A DNA stretch of 64,000 nt, from positions 962,501 to 1,026,500 of the forward strand of contig NC_018485.1 of the NCBI RefSeq assembly GCF_000304315.1. The letters run 5' to 3'. The translations under genes and the position numbers were made by a program. Shown piece after piece: positions 7,979 to 18,361 of the stretch; the first letter of the stretch is position 1, and each line of letters begins with the position of its first letter. This DNA is from Methylocystis sp. SC2 (GTDB lineage Bacteria; Pseudomonadota; Alphaproteobacteria; Rhizobiales; Beijerinckiaceae). The notes under the pieces were generated by a model. It saw only the letters and a list, made by a program, of their open reading frames with translations. It had not been told where the DNA came from and did not search any database.

Positions 7979-9400
7979 ATAAGCACGGAAGTTTTAGACG
8001 CGATTGAGACGTCGCCGCGGGCGGGCGAGGCTCCGTCTGCACTGAAGCGCAAAGTTCTGGTCAAGTCATACGGCTGCCAGATGAACGTCTATGACGCGGC
8101 GCGCATGGCTGACCTGCTCAGCCGCGAGGGCTACGCCGAAACCAAGAGCGAAGAAGACGCCGATCTCGTCATTCTCAACACATGCCATATTCGCGAAAAG
8201 GCTGCGGAAAAAATTTATTCCGAACTCGGCAAGCTTGCGATCGCCAAACGCGCGCTGAACGCGCAAGGCCGCGACATGAAGATCGTCGTCGCCGGCTGCG
8301 TCGCCCAGGCTGAAGGCGAAGAGGTGCTCAAGCGCCAACGCGCCGTCGATCTTGTCGTCGGCCCCCAGAGCTATCACCGACTGCCGGAGCTGCTGCGCCG
8401 CGCCAGGGACGGCGCAAGGATCTCGGACACGGATTTCGCGGTCGAGGACAAATTTCGCGCCCTGCCCGCCCCGAACCGCACGCAGATTCGCGCCCGCGGC
8501 GTTTCGGCGTTCGTCACCGTTCAGGAGGGCTGCGACAAGTTCTGCTCGTTCTGCGTCGTGCCTTACACGCGAGGCGTCGAAGCCTCGCGCCCCGTCGCCG
8601 AGATCGTCGCAGAGACCATGCGTCTCGTCGACGCGGGCGTTCGCGAGATCACGCTGATCGGCCAGAACGTCAACGCTTATCGCGGTCCGGATGGAGACGG
8701 CGGGGAGGCAAGCCTTGCGCAGCTTCTCGACCGGCTGGCGCGGATCGAAGGGTTGGCGCGCCTGCGCTACACCACGAGTCATCCGGTCGACATGGCGCAG
8801 GAGTTGATTGACGCGCATCGCGCGATTCCAAAGCTCATGCCCTATGTGCATCTGCCGGTTCAATCGGGCTCGGACCGCATTCTGAAGGCCATGAACCGCA
8901 AGCACGGCGCAGACGCATACCTCTCCATCGTCGAGCGCCTGCGAAAGGCGCGCTCGGACATCGCCCTGTCGTCGGACTTCATCGTCGGCTTCCCCGGCGA
9001 AAGCGACGCGGATTTCGAGGCGACGATGGCGCTGGCGCGCACTGTGGGCTTCGCGTCGAGCTTTTCGTTCAAATATTCGCCGCGGCCCGGCACGCCCGCC
9101 GCCGACCGCGACGATCAGATCGACGAGACGGCGAAGAGCGAACGCCTCGCGGCGCTGCAGGCTTTGCTCGAAGAGCAGCGGCAAGCCTTCAACGCGGCGA
9201 CCGTCGGCCGAGAACTCGACGTGCTCTTCGAAAAAGCCGGTCGGCACGCGGGGCAAATCGCGGGCAAGAGTCCCTATATGCAGGCTGTGCATGTTGAAGG
9301 CCCGACGGAGCTTATCGGCCGCGAAGCCAGAGTGAAGATCATCGCGGCGGGCTCGAATTCCTTGGGCGGACGGCTCATGAGCGAGGAGGCGAAGGCTTGA
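7979..9400 (+). CDS. miaB: tRNA-2-methylthio-N6-dimethylallyladenosine synthase MiaB
   Basis: MiaB is a radical-SAM methylthiotransferase acting on A37 of tRNA. The first in-frame ATG (8081) would remove the conserved [10 protein letters not shown] segment and its cluster-binding cysteine, so the gene must begin earlier. The open frame starts after the TGA at 7961-7963 and contains no ATG, GTG or TTG before 8081. The best start is ATA at 7979: GGAG ends eight bases before it and the product would begin (M)STEVLDAIE, giving 473 residues. ATT at 8003 is an alternative. The radical-SAM motif is CDKFCSFC (CxxxCxxC), followed by a C-terminal TRAM domain. It overlaps phoH. Confidence 0.9.
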   Translation: MSTEVLDAIETSPRAGEAPSALKRKVLVKSYGCQMNVYDAARMADLLSREGYAETKSEEDADLVILNTCHIREKAAEKIYSELGKLAIAKRALNAQGRDMKIVVAGCVAQAEGEEVLKRQRAVDLVVGPQSYHRLPELLRRARDGARISDTDFAVEDKFRALPAPNRTQIRARGVSAFVTVQEGCDKFCSFCVVPYTRGVEASRPVAEIVAETMRLVDAGVREITLIGQNVNAYRGPDGDGGEASLAQLLDRLARIEGLARLRYTTSHPVDMAQELIDAHRAIPKLMPYVHLPVQSGSDRILKAMNRKHGADAYLSIVERLRKARSDIALSSDFIVGFPGESDADFEATMALARTVGFASSFSFKYSPRPGTPAADRDDQIDETAKSERLAALQALLEEQRQAFNAATVGRELDVLFEKAGRHAGQIAGKSPYMQAVHVEGPTELIGREARVKIIAAGSNSLGGRLMSEEAKA

Positions 9401-10437
9401 CGACGATCGACGACCCGTTGCTCGCCGCACGGGGACCGGAGCCTGTTGACCCGGAAGCGGAAATCACGCTCGCCTTTGAAAACAACCGTCACGCCTCGCT
9501 CGTTTTCGGCCTCTACGACCAGAATCTCGCCAAGATCGAACGACGCTTGCGCGTCGCCTCCTTCGCCAATGGCAATCACGTCACGCTCAAGGGCAAGTCC
9601 GAGGCCTGCGAACATGCGCGGCGCGTGCTCGAGGCGCTTTACGAGCGCGTCGCGCTGGGTCAGACGATCACGCTGGGCGACGTCGACGGCGCCATAGAAG
9701 AAACAGCGCGCCAGCGCAGCCTGTTTCCGGATTCGGAGCCGTCACGCGGCGCTTTCGAGCAGATCCTGACCCGCAAACGCGGCTCGGTGCGCGCGCGCAA
9801 CGCCGCGCAGGACCAGTATTTGCGCGCCCTCAAGCGCTACGAACTGGTCTTCGCCGAGGGTCCTGCGGGCACCGGCAAGACCTGGCTCGCGGTCGGCCAC
9901 GCCGTGCAGCTGATGGAGCAAGGCGCGGTCGAACGGCTGATTCTGTCGCGTCCCGCCGTCGAGGCTGGCGAGCGTCTCGGCTTTTTGCCCGGCGACATGC
10001 GCGACAAGGTCGACCCCTATCTCCGCCCGATCTACGACGCGCTGCATGATTTCATGGATGCGCGGATGGTCGAGCGCGGCATGCAGACCGGACTCATCGA
10101 AGTCGCGCCGCTCGCGTTCATGCGCGGCCGCACGCTGACGCGAAGCTGCATCCTGCTCGACGAGGCGCAGAACGCCAGCTCGATGCAGATGAAGATGTTT
10201 CTCACCCGGCTCGGCGAAGGCTCGCGGATGATCGTCACCGGCGATCCGTCGCAGACCGATCTGCCTCCCGGGCAGAAATCCGGCCTCTCGGAAGCCGTAA
10301 GCCTGCTCGCCAATCTCGACGTCGTCGGTCGCGTGAAATTTTCGGAAGGCGACGTCGTGCGGCACGATCTCGTTCGGCAGATCGTTGGAGCCTATGAGCG
10401 CGCCGCGCGCGCCAACAAGCAGACGCGGGACCCCTAA
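9397..10437 (+). CDS. phoH: PhoH-family ATPase
   Basis: The protein has 346 residues. The PhoH core carries the Walker A motif [13 protein letters not shown] and the Walker B motif [18 protein letters not shown]. An N-terminal KH-like region (residues about 15-80) is typical of the PhoH/YbeZ group, which works with YbeY and the ribosome. The TTG start at 9397 overlaps the miaB TGA (TTGA), with GCGAGGAGG just upstream, which implies coupled translation. ybeY follows. Confidence 0.93.
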   Translation: MTTIDDPLLAARGPEPVDPEAEITLAFENNRHASLVFGLYDQNLAKIERRLRVASFANGNHVTLKGKSEACEHARRVLEALYERVALGQTITLGDVDGAIEETARQRSLFPDSEPSRGAFEQILTRKRGSVRARNAAQDQYLRALKRYELVFAEGPAGTGKTWLAVGHAVQLMEQGAVERLILSRPAVEAGERLGFLPGDMRDKVDPYLRPIYDALHDFMDARMVERGMQTGLIEVAPLAFMRGRTLTRSCILLDEAQNASSMQMKMFLTRLGEGSRMIVTGDPSQTDLPPGQKSGLSEAVSLLANLDVVGRVKFSEGDVVRHDLVRQIVGAYERAARANKQTRDP

Positions 10438-10451
10438 CTTTGGAGATCGAC

Positions 10452-10931
10452 GTGAATGTCGCGGCGCCCGCCTGGCGGCGGATCGCGGACCTGGAAGATT
10501 TGGCCAAAGAATGCGTGCATCAGAGTCTCGCAACGAGCGAGGCCACGCTCGCGCCGGAATGTGAAATCAGCGTCACATTCTGCGACGACGCGGCGATCCA
10601 GCAGCTCAACGCCGAATGGCGCGGCAAGGATCAGCCGACGAATGTCCTGTCTTTTCCGACGCCTGGCGCGCTTGAGCGCAAGCCTCTCCTTGGCGACGTG
10701 ATCGTCGCCTTCGAAACCGTCGCCAAAGAGGCGGAGCAACAGGGCAAGCTTTTGCGCGCCCACACGGCGCATATGATCTCACATGGATTTCTGCATCTGA
10801 TCGGATATGATCACGAGACCGCCGCCGAGGCCGAGCGGATGGAGGCGCTGGAGCGTAAGATCGCGATGGCGCTTGGATTTCCCGACCCCTATGCGGAGGA
10901 CGCAGACGGGCCGGCCGGCGGAGCGAATTGA
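10452..10931 (+). CDS. ybeY: Endoribonuclease YbeY
   Basis: The zinc site HGFLHLIGYDH (HxxxHxxxxxH) identifies YbeY, an rRNA-maturation and ribosome quality-control nuclease. The GTG at 10452 is preferred because GGAG lies six bases before it, giving 159 residues. A TTG at 10440 would add four residues (MEID). It follows phoH and precedes the CorC-like gene, the usual order in proteobacteria. Confidence 0.93.
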   Translation: MNVAAPAWRRIADLEDLAKECVHQSLATSEATLAPECEISVTFCDDAAIQQLNAEWRGKDQPTNVLSFPTPGALERKPLLGDVIVAFETVAKEAEQQGKLLRAHTAHMISHGFLHLIGYDHETAAEAERMEALERKIAMALGFPDPYAEDADGPAGGAN

Positions 10932-10940
10932 ACAAAGCGC

Positions 10941-11888
10941 ATGTCGACGCGATACGATAACGCCGACGATCCCATTCCATTAAGACGCGCTGGCGATGGG
11001 CCGCGCCCGAGCCTCGTCGACAGGCTGCGCGGGCTGCTCGGTCTCGCCCCGGCCTCGGTGCGCGAGGACATCGAAGACAGGCTCGAAGAGTCGGCCTGCG
11101 ACGTGACCCCGCATGAGCGGGCGCTCTTGAAGAACGTCCTCGGCCTGCACGACATGCGCGTCGACGACGCGATGATCCCCCGCGCCGACATCGTCGCCAT
11201 CTCGCTTGACGCGCCGCTGCGCGAAGCCTTGGAGCTGTTTCGCACCGCCGCCCATTCGCGCCTGCCGGTTTACGCCGATACGCTCGACGATCCGCGCGGG
11301 ATGATCCATATCCGCGATTTCGTCAATCATATCGCGTGCTGCGCCGATCGGCGCGAAGACTCCGAGGCGACGACCGCCGAACCGAGAAAGATCGATTTCG
11401 ACACGCCGCTGTCGCAGGCGAATTTGCTCAAGCCGGTGCTCTTCGTGCCGCGCTCCATGCCGGCGCTCGATCTTTTGATCCGGATGCAGGCGACGCGCAC
11501 GCATCTGGCGCTCGTCATCGACGAATATGGCGGCACGGACGGCCTCGTCACCATCGAGGACATCATGGAAATGATCGTCGGCGACATCGAGGACGAACAT
11601 GACGTCGTCGACGAGTCGGGCTTCGTCGAGCTTGAGAACGGCGATTTCATCATCGACGGGCGCGCCGATCTGGACGAAGTGACGGCGCGGCTCGGCGTCG
11701 ACTTCCGGCTTGAAGATACGCCCGCCGAGGTGACGACGCTCGGCGGTCTGGTCGCATGGCTCGCCGGCCGCGTCCCAATGCGCGGCGAAATCATCGCGGC
11801 GCCGGTCGACTCCCACGAATTTGAGATCGTCGACGCTGATCCGCGGCGCGTCGGCAAGTTGCGCGTGCGCTCGCGCCGGCCGGCGTGA
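10941..11888 (+). CDS. corC: CBS-domain protein of the CorC/HlyC family
   Basis: The protein has 315 residues. Two CBS domains span about residues 75-215 (MIPRADIVAISLDAPLREAL and THLALVIDEYGGTDGLVTIE), followed by a C-terminal CorC/HlyC domain (residues about 230-310). There is no membrane segment, so this is the soluble CorC type, associated with magnesium/cobalt homeostasis in enterics. Position between ybeY and lnt is conserved. Confidence 0.9.
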   Translation: MSTRYDNADDPIPLRRAGDGPRPSLVDRLRGLLGLAPASVREDIEDRLEESACDVTPHERALLKNVLGLHDMRVDDAMIPRADIVAISLDAPLREALELFRTAAHSRLPVYADTLDDPRGMIHIRDFVNHIACCADRREDSEATTAEPRKIDFDTPLSQANLLKPVLFVPRSMPALDLLIRMQATRTHLALVIDEYGGTDGLVTIEDIMEMIVGDIEDEHDVVDESGFVELENGDFIIDGRADLDEVTARLGVDFRLEDTPAEVTTLGGLVAWLAGRVPMRGEIIAAPVDSHEFEIVDADPRRVGKLRVRSRRPA

Positions 11889-11969
11889 GACATCCTTCCC
11901 ACGCGCATAAAATTGTCCGCTAAATCCGCTGTAAAATCGGCCTGCCGATTCGCGGCGCTTCGAGGATCG

Positions 11970-13607
11970 ATGGCGCAGATTGCCGAAATCGCCAGCGCGC
12001 GCGCGTCGGCGCCGACCATCTTGCAACGCATTGTCCTCGCCCGCGGCTGGACGCGCCGCGCGATCGCCTTCTGCGCCGGCGCGGCCGGCGCCCTCGCCCT
12101 CGCGCCCTTCGATGTCGTTCCGGCGATGTTCGCGCCGCTCACCGTCGCCGTCTGGCTGATCGACGGCGCGGCGGACGGCGAAGACTCGCCGCGCTTCGCC
12201 CTCGCGCCGCTGGTCTCGGCGGCCGGCGCCGGCTGGTGGCTGGGCTTCGGCTATTTCGTCGCGGGCCTCTGGTGGATGGGCGCCGCGATGCTCGTCGAAG
12301 CCGACCAATTCGCCTGGGCGCTGCCGCTCGCCGTGTTCGGGCTGCCGGCGGTTCTCGCGATATTTCCCGCCGCAGGTTTCGCGCTCGCGCGCCTCTTGTG
12401 GTCGCCAGGCGGGGTCCGCGTCTTCGCGCTCGCCGCGGGACTGGGGGCCGCGGAGTGGCTGCGCGGCCATCTGTTCACGGGCTTTCCCTGGAACGATTTC
12501 GGCATGGCGCTCACAAGCGCCGGGCCAATGGCGCAAACGGCCTCTCTCGTTGGCCTCCACGGGCTCGACATTATCGCGATCGTGATTTTCGCCGCGCCCG
12601 CGACGCTCATCGATCGCGCGCCCCGCGGCGCCCGCCGCATCGGCGGGACGATGCGCGCCGCGGCGGCGCTCGCCATGCTGATGTTCGCCTATGGCGTGTT
12701 TCGGCTGGGCGCCAATATGACGGAATATGTCGACGGCGTGACGCTGCGGCTGATGCAGCCCAATCTCCCTCAGGATGCGAAATTTCGTCCCGAGAATGGC
12801 GCGAAAATCTTGCATCACTATCTCGCTCTTTCGGAACGCGCGACAAGCGCGCGGACCTCCGGGCTAGCCGACGTCACCCATCTCGTCTGGCCGGAGTCGG
12901 CGTTTCCCTATGTCATTTCACGCCATCCGGAGGCGCTGGCGGCGATCGCCCGCGCGCTCAAGGGCGGCGTTCTTTTGACCGGCGCGGCGCGCGCCGAAAA
13001 CGATGGCGACGGACGGAGCAGAATCTTCAATTCGATCGAAGCGCTAAAGGGAGAGTCGATCGTCGCCTTTTACGACAAGGTTCATCTCGTCCCCTTCGGA
13101 GAATATCTGCCGCTGGAGGACGCGCTGCGGCCGCTTGGAATCAATCACCTCGTTCCGGGCATATGGGACCGCGGCGCGGGGCCGCGCCTTCTCGTCGCGC
13201 CCGGTCTGCCGCCGATCGCGCCGCTCATCTGCTACGAGGCGATTTTTCCGGGCGAAGCGATCGAGCGCGGCGCCCAGCGGCCGCGGCTTTTCCTCAACCT
13301 CACCAATGACGGATGGTTCGGCCGCACCACCGGCCCCTATCAGCATCTGGCCCAGGCCCGCCTGCGCGCGATCGAAGAAGGGCTGCCAATGATCCGCGTC
13401 GCCAACACGGGCGTTTCGGCGATCATCGACGCCTATGGACGCATCCTTCAATCGCTGCCGCTCGGCGAAGAAGGCCTCATTGACGGACGTCTGCCGAGGG
13501 AGGCGGCGCCCACCGTCTTCGCCACCTACGGCGCGCTGGCGTTCCCGGCGCTCCTCGCCGCCGCGACGGCCTTGGCCTTGCTCGGCGTCGCCCGGCGCCG
13601 GCCATGA
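11970..13607 (+). CDS. lnt: Apolipoprotein N-acyltransferase
   Basis: The protein has 545 residues from the ATG at 11970, which has GAGG five to eight bases before it. A TTG at 11913 would add 19 residues. The first half has several membrane segments. The second half is the nitrilase domain with the catalytic glutamate (FYDKVHLVPFGEYLPLE), lysine (same segment) and cysteine (APLICYEAIFPGE). Lnt adds the third acyl chain to outer-membrane lipoproteins. It is the last gene of the phoH-ybeY-corC-lnt run. Confidence 0.94.
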   Translation: MAQIAEIASARASAPTILQRIVLARGWTRRAIAFCAGAAGALALAPFDVVPAMFAPLTVAVWLIDGAADGEDSPRFALAPLVSAAGAGWWLGFGYFVAGLWWMGAAMLVEADQFAWALPLAVFGLPAVLAIFPAAGFALARLLWSPGGVRVFALAAGLGAAEWLRGHLFTGFPWNDFGMALTSAGPMAQTASLVGLHGLDIIAIVIFAAPATLIDRAPRGARRIGGTMRAAAALAMLMFAYGVFRLGANMTEYVDGVTLRLMQPNLPQDAKFRPENGAKILHHYLALSERATSARTSGLADVTHLVWPESAFPYVISRHPEALAAIARALKGGVLLTGAARAENDGDGRSRIFNSIEALKGESIVAFYDKVHLVPFGEYLPLEDALRPLGINHLVPGIWDRGAGPRLLVAPGLPPIAPLICYEAIFPGEAIERGAQRPRLFLNLTNDGWFGRTTGPYQHLAQARLRAIEEGLPMIRVANTGVSAIIDAYGRILQSLPLGEEGLIDGRLPREAAPTVFATYGALAFPALLAAATALALLGVARRRP

Positions 13608-13892
13608 AGTCGCGCCGTCTCCGTCGAGCGTTCGATGATCCGCCCGCGGCGAAAAGACGCCCTGACATCCGCGCCGAGCGCGTTCCTCCATCCACAGACC
13701 TTGCGCTTTTCGTGGTTCTGCAGCGCCACACAGCTATCGGAGCGGGCAAGGAAATGTAGACTGTCCGGTGCAGAGCAGATCGTCGCCCGACCACGCCTAA
13801 CTCAAATCTTGCTTGAAATTCATGCACCTGCCTGCAATGTAGCTTGCGCGCTCGACCGGGAACCAGCTACAACTGAACAGGAGGCGGCAAAG

Positions 13893-14312
13893 TTGAAGAA
13901 GGCGCCAGATCCGATCGATCGTCACGTCGGCAGCCGCGTTCGCATGCAGCGTGTTCTCATGAAAATGAGTCAGGAGAAGCTTGGAGAAGCGCTCGGAATC
14001 ACTTTTCAGCAAGTGCAGAAATACGAGAAGGGCGCCAATCGTATCGGCGCGAGCCGCCTGCAACAGATTTCGAAGACTCTGAACGTGCCGCCGTCCTTTT
14101 TCTTCGAAGGCGCGCCCGCGAGCGGCGCGCCCGCGCCGACCGGCGGATTCGCCGAGGAGTCCTCCTCGCAATATGTCGTCGATTTCTTGTCGACGACGGA
14201 AGGCCTGCATCTCAACCGCGCCTTCGCCCGGATTCGCGATCCCAAGGTGCGAAAGCGCGTGCTCGATCTGGTGACGACGCTCGCAGAGCAGTCGGAGCCC
14301 GCGCGGGAGTGA
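13893..14312 (+). CDS. Xre/Cro-type helix-turn-helix regulator
   Basis: The protein has 139 residues from the TTG at 13893, which follows AGGAGG at the ideal distance of eight bases. A longer frame to 13635 has no conserved content. The HTH domain covers about residues 14-68 (MSQEKLGEALGITFQQVQKY, then KGANRIGASRLQQI). The C-terminal tail of about 70 residues is typical of the SinR-like regulators that sit between lnt and metK in Rhizobiales. Targets unknown; metK starts 126 bases downstream. Confidence 0.88.
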   Translation: MKKAPDPIDRHVGSRVRMQRVLMKMSQEKLGEALGITFQQVQKYEKGANRIGASRLQQISKTLNVPPSFFFEGAPASGAPAPTGGFAEESSSQYVVDFLSTTEGLHLNRAFARIRDPKVRKRVLDLVTTLAEQSEPARE

Positions 14313-14438
14313 GAAATCTCGTTCTCCAAAACGAACGATTTGGCCTTTTCGGCTTGACGCACCGAACGGGCGCTGGCAGATGATTCCCCCTGCTCCGCAA
14401 TTGTTCAACTCTTCCTCTAAGCCATCGGAGATTTGGAA

Positions 14439-15629
14439 GTGACCCGGAAAAATTATCTTTTCACGAGCGAGTCCGTTTCCGAAGGCCATCCGGACAAGGT
14501 TTGCGACCGTATTTCAGACGAAATCGTTGACGAGTTTTTCCGTGAAGGCCCCAAGGCGGGCATCGACCCCTACGCCATTCGCGTGGCCGCGGAGACTCTC
14601 GCGACCACCAACCGCGTGGTCATCGCCGGGGAAGTGCGCGGGCCGCATATTCCCTTCGATCGCATCATCGAGATCACACGCGGCGCGATTCGCGCCATCG
14701 GCTATGAACAGCGCGGGTTCCACTGGAACACCGCCAACGTCGAAGTGCTGCTGCACGAGCAGTCCGTCGATATTGCGCAGGGCGTGGACGCCGCCGGCAA
14801 CAAGGACGAGGGCGCGGGCGACCAGGGCATCATGTTCGGCTACGCCGTGCGCGAAACGCCCGAACTGATGCCGGCGCCGATCTATTATTCGCATAAGATT
14901 CTGGAGCTGCTCGCCCAGGCGCGCCATAGCGGCAAGGAAAAGGGCCTCGGTCCCGACGCCAAGAGCCAGGTCACGGTGCGCTACGCCGACGGCAAGCCCG
15001 TCGAGGCGACGCAGATCGTGCTGTCGCATCAGCACGTCGACGAGACCCTGTCGCCGGCCGACATTCGCAGCATCGCCGAGCCCTATATCCGCAACGCGCT
15101 GCCCGACGGCTGGATCACCAACACGACCGTCTGGCACGTCAATCCGACCGGCAAGTTCTACATCGGCGGCCCTGACGGCGACGCCGGCCTCACCGGCCGC
15201 AAGATCATCGTCGACACCTATGGCGGCGCCGCGCCGCATGGCGGCGGCGCCTTCTCCGGCAAGGATCCGACCAAGGTCGATCGTTCGGCCGCTTACGCCG
15301 CGCGCTATCTCGCCAAGAACGTCGTCGCGGCCGGGCTAGCCGACCGCTGCACGCTGCAGCTGTCCTACGCGATCGGCGTCGCCGAGCCGCTGTCGATCTA
15401 TGTCGATCTGCATGGCACCGGCCATGTGTGCGAGGAGAAGGTGGAAGAGCTGCTGCCTCAGCTCATTCGCCTCTCGCCGCGCGGGATTCGCGAGCATCTT
15501 CAGCTGAACCGGCCGATCTATGCGCGCACCTCCGCCTACGGTCATTTCGGCCGGACGCCTGACGCGGACGGCGGCTTCTCCTGGGAGAAGACCGATCTCG
15601 TCGACCAGCTGAAGTCGCATTTCGCGTAA
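14439..15629 (+). CDS. metK: S-adenosylmethionine synthetase
   Basis: The protein has 396 residues. MetK makes SAM from methionine and ATP. Motifs include [10 protein letters not shown] near the N-terminus, [13 protein letters not shown] and [19 protein letters not shown]. The GTG at 14439 is the likely start: GGAG lies eight bases before it and the product begins [24 protein letters not shown] at 14433 is only two bases from that site. SAM made here serves TrmJ, MiaB, TrmB and the other methyltransferases in the window. Confidence 0.97.
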   Translation: MTRKNYLFTSESVSEGHPDKVCDRISDEIVDEFFREGPKAGIDPYAIRVAAETLATTNRVVIAGEVRGPHIPFDRIIEITRGAIRAIGYEQRGFHWNTANVEVLLHEQSVDIAQGVDAAGNKDEGAGDQGIMFGYAVRETPELMPAPIYYSHKILELLAQARHSGKEKGLGPDAKSQVTVRYADGKPVEATQIVLSHQHVDETLSPADIRSIAEPYIRNALPDGWITNTTVWHVNPTGKFYIGGPDGDAGLTGRKIIVDTYGGAAPHGGGAFSGKDPTKVDRSAAYAARYLAKNVVAAGLADRCTLQLSYAIGVAEPLSIYVDLHGTGHVCEEKVEELLPQLIRLSPRGIREHLQLNRPIYARTSAYGHFGRTPDADGGFSWEKTDLVDQLKSHFA

Positions 15630-15778
15630 GTTCGGCCCGATCGACGAACGGCTCGGAAGGCGAACGCCGCAGCGGGGAAATGCGCTGTCCGGCGCGAGAC
15701 GGCTCTGTTCGTGACGCGGGCGGCAAGCCGGCGCCGGGAACAGAGCGACGTTTGAATGATCGCGGCCATTTAGCGCTT

Positions 15779-16462
15779 ATGAGCGAGACCTCTCAGCAAC
15801 GCGGCGCTCACGCCCGTCTCTATGGCCGCTCGAAAGGCAAGGCGCTCCGAAAGCGTCAGGCGGCGCTGATCGACGAACTCTTGCCGCGGCTGTCGCTGGA
15901 CCTTGCGCAGCCGCCGGCGCCTACGGCCCATGAAAGGCGCCTGGAGATCGGCTTTGGCGGCGGCGAACATCTGATCGCGGCGGCGAGCGACAGCCCCGAG
16001 GTTGAATTCATCGGCTGCGAACCTTTCCTCAACGGCGTGGCGAAGCTCCTCGCCCGGATCGACGAACGTGGACTGACGAATATCCGCCTGCATCAGGGCG
16101 ACGCCGCGGATGTGCTCGACTGGCTGCCCGAGGACAGCCTGTCGCGCGTATATCTTTTCTATCCCGACCCGTGGCCCAAACGACGCCATCACAAGCGGCG
16201 TTTCGTGGCGCGTGACAATCTCGACCGTCTGGCGCGGGCGATGCATGCGGGCGCGGAGCTGCGCTTTGCGACGGATATCGACGACTACGCCGCCTGGAGC
16301 TTGGCGCGGCTGCGCGCGCACCCAGCCTTCCGCTGGCGCGCGCAGCGCGCGGAGGACTGGCGAACGCCATGGCCAGGCTGGACCCGAACCAAATATGAAG
16401 CCAAAGCCATGGCCGAAGGCCGCAATCCGGTCTATCTGACCTTCATCCGGGCGTCGCGCTAA
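15779..16462 (+). CDS. trmB: tRNA (guanine-N7-)-methyltransferase TrmB
   Basis: The protein has 227 residues from the ATG at 15779; upstream in-frame codons are not conserved. Motif I is LEIGFGGGEHLIAAA and the family hallmark is FYPDPWPKRRHHKRRFV. TrmB makes m7G46 in the variable loop of tRNA. It lies 149 bases after metK on the same strand. Confidence 0.95.
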   Translation: MSETSQQRGAHARLYGRSKGKALRKRQAALIDELLPRLSLDLAQPPAPTAHERRLEIGFGGGEHLIAAASDSPEVEFIGCEPFLNGVAKLLARIDERGLTNIRLHQGDAADVLDWLPEDSLSRVYLFYPDPWPKRRHHKRRFVARDNLDRLARAMHAGAELRFATDIDDYAAWSLARLRAHPAFRWRAQRAEDWRTPWPGWTRTKYEAKAMAEGRNPVYLTFIRASR

Positions 16463-16528
16463 GCCGCCCCCAAGCTGCAAAGACGACAAGAATCACACAG
16501 CCGACGATGACGACAGGGGGAGAAGCGC

Positions 16529-17422
16529 ATGGTTGAGACGGCGGGAATGGCTAACGCGCCGACGACGCCGGTCGAAACGACCACGGATCGGTTCCGCGCC
16601 GACGTTCTCGACGCGTCGATGCGGCAGATCGTGCTCGTCGATTTTTGGGCGCCATGGTGCGGCCCCTGTCGCCAGCTCGCGCCCGTCATCGAGCGTCTGG
16701 TCGCCGCCTCGGGCGGTAAGATCGCGCTCGTCAAAATGAATATCGACGCCGATCCGCTGATCGCCGATCAGCTTGGCGTCAAGTCGATTCCCGCCGTCGT
16801 GGCGTTTCAGCGCGCACGACCGATCGATGGTTTCGTCGGCGCGCTGCCCGAGAGTCAAATCAAGGGCTTTCTGGAGCGGCTGATCGGCCCGATCGAGGAC
16901 GAGGGCGATGCGCTCGAGGCGGCGCAGGCGATGATCGCGGCGGGCGATCTCGCCGGCGCGGAATCGCTGCTGAGCGACCTCGCCGGCGGCGAACCGCCCA
17001 ACGCCAGGGCCGCCGCCGCCTTGCTGCGTCTTTACGTCGACTCGGAACGCTTCGACGATGCCGGGGCGCTCCTTGAGGCCCTTCCCGACGCTCTTCGCCG
17101 CGACGGGGGCGTCGCGGCGGCCGCGGCGGCGCTTCAGAACGCCCAGCGGGCCCAGGATCTCGGCGAGATCGACGAGCTAAGAAATCGCGTCAATTTCGAT
17201 CCCAACGACCTGCAGGCCTATTTCGATCTGGCGCTCGCGCTCAACGCCAAAGGACTGCGCGAGGAAGCCACGGATGCGCTGCTTGAAATCATCCGCCGCG
17301 ACCGTAGTTGGAATGACGATGGGGCAAGAAAGCAGCTGATACAGTTTTTTGAGGCGTGGGGACCGATGGACAAGGCGGCCGTGAACGCGCGGCGGCGGCT
17401 GTCCACGCTGCTCTACTCCTAG
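16529..17422 (+). CDS. Thioredoxin-like co-chaperone (CnoX/YbbN type)
   Basis: The protein has 297 residues. An N-terminal thioredoxin domain carries an intact WCGPC active site (Cys44 and Cys47). A TPR-like C-terminal region from about residue 125 is rich in Ala/Leu helices, as in CnoX/YbbN. CnoX proteins hold unfolding proteins under oxidative stress and pass them to GroEL or DnaK. E. coli YbbN has a degenerate motif (SQHC), whereas here the redox pair is complete. It is 16 bases upstream of the LON-domain gene. Confidence 0.88.
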   Translation: MVETAGMANAPTTPVETTTDRFRADVLDASMRQIVLVDFWAPWCGPCRQLAPVIERLVAASGGKIALVKMNIDADPLIADQLGVKSIPAVVAFQRARPIDGFVGALPESQIKGFLERLIGPIEDEGDALEAAQAMIAAGDLAGAESLLSDLAGGEPPNARAAAALLRLYVDSERFDDAGALLEALPDALRRDGGVAAAAAALQNAQRAQDLGEIDELRNRVNFDPNDLQAYFDLALALNAKGLREEATDALLEIIRRDRSWNDDGARKQLIQFFEAWGPMDKAAVNARRRLSTLLYS

Positions 17423-17438
17423 GGAGGCGTTCGCCGAT

Positions 17439-18107
17439 ATGAGCCTGAACCGTCCCTACGCCGACATCGACGAATTGCCGAGGGTTCTGCCGCTCTTCCC
17501 GCTTTCGGGCGCCATATTGCTGCCGCGCGGCGAACTGCCGCTCAATGTTTTTGAGCCGCGCTATCTCGCGATGGTCGATGACGCGATCGCCGGCGCGCGG
17601 CTGATCGGCATGATCCAGCCGCTGCCGGCGGACGGGACGGTCGGCGACGCGACGCAGCTCTATGACGTCGGCTGCGCCGGACGGATCACCCGCCTCGCCG
17701 AGACCGGAGACGGCCGCTATCTCATCACCCTCACCGGCGTCGCGCGGTTTCGCGTTCTCGAAGAGCTTGGGGCTCGGACGCAGTACCGGCAGTGTCGGGT
17801 CGGATATGATGAATTCGTGGAGGATTTGACGACGGGCGCCGGCGCCGACGCGGTCGACCGCGAAAGCATGGTGTCCATGTTGCGCAACTTCGCCGAATGT
17901 TCGAAACTTGAAGTCGACTGGGCGAGCATCGACGCGGCGCCGACGGAGACGCTCGTCAACGCGCTTGCGATGATGTGTCCGTTCGGCGCCAATGACAAGC
18001 AGGCGCTGATCGAAGCCATCGATCTGAAAACCCGCGCGGAAACACTCATTGCGCTCGCGAAGCTCGATCTCGCGCAGCGCGCCGGCGACCGGCCGCAGTG
18101 GCATTGA
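17439..18107 (+). CDS. LON substrate-binding-domain protein
   Basis: The protein has 222 residues. It consists only of the N-terminal substrate-binding domain of Lon (LPLFPLSGAILLPRGELPLN, VFEPRYLAMVDDAI, ITLTGVARFRV), without ATPase or protease domains. Such stand-alone PUA-like LON proteins are common next to CnoX in Rhizobiales. It is probably co-transcribed with the CnoX-like gene before it and Trm112 after it, given gaps of about 16 bases. Confidence 0.9.
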   Translation: MSLNRPYADIDELPRVLPLFPLSGAILLPRGELPLNVFEPRYLAMVDDAIAGARLIGMIQPLPADGTVGDATQLYDVGCAGRITRLAETGDGRYLITLTGVARFRVLEELGARTQYRQCRVGYDEFVEDLTTGAGADAVDRESMVSMLRNFAECSKLEVDWASIDAAPTETLVNALAMMCPFGANDKQALIEAIDLKTRAETLIALAKLDLAQRAGDRPQWH

Positions 18108-18122
18108 AGGAAATTGACGATC

Positions 18123-18347
18123 ATGACTGACGAACGCGATTCCGGCGCCGAGCGATTTGACTCCCCTGCGGAGCCGACGCGGATTGATCCGCGCCTGCTC
18201 GAAATCCTCGTCTGCCCGCTGACGAAGACGACGCTCGAATATGACAGCGCGCGCCAGGAGCTCATTTCGCGCTCGGCGCGGCTCGCCTATCCGATCCGCG
18301 ACGGCATTCCGATCATGCTGCCAGAAGAGGCCCGCCAGATCGACTGA
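18123..18347 (+). CDS. Trm112-family protein
   Basis: The protein has 74 residues from the ATG at 18123. A TTG at 18114 is too close to the AAGGA site. The pattern [20 protein letters not shown] followed by [19 protein letters not shown] is the bacterial Trm112/YcaR signature. Only one cysteine of the usual zinc knuckle is present. In eukaryotes Trm112 activates methyltransferases; the bacterial role is unsettled. Confidence 0.88.
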   Translation: MTDERDSGAERFDSPAEPTRIDPRLLEILVCPLTKTTLEYDSARQELISRSARLAYPIRDGIPIMLPEEARQID

Positions 18348-18361
18348 CCGGCTCGTCCGCT

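Noticed and set aside
7192..8064. Minus-strand frame of 290 codons across rimI and the miaB leader
   Set aside because: It spans an established gene in antisense and shows no family motif; it does not represent the missing fur gene.
10980..12818. Open frame of 612 codons antisense to corC and lnt
   Set aside because: Both sense genes have complete family motifs; the antisense frame is Arg/Ala-rich with no domain. It is an effect of high GC content.
14317..14345. Small inverted repeat TCGTTC/GAACGA after the Xre gene, considered as a terminator or a SAM riboswitch part before metK
   Set aside because: The stem is short and no T-run follows directly. The 126-base gap does not contain recognisable SAM-II or SAM/SAH riboswitch blocks.
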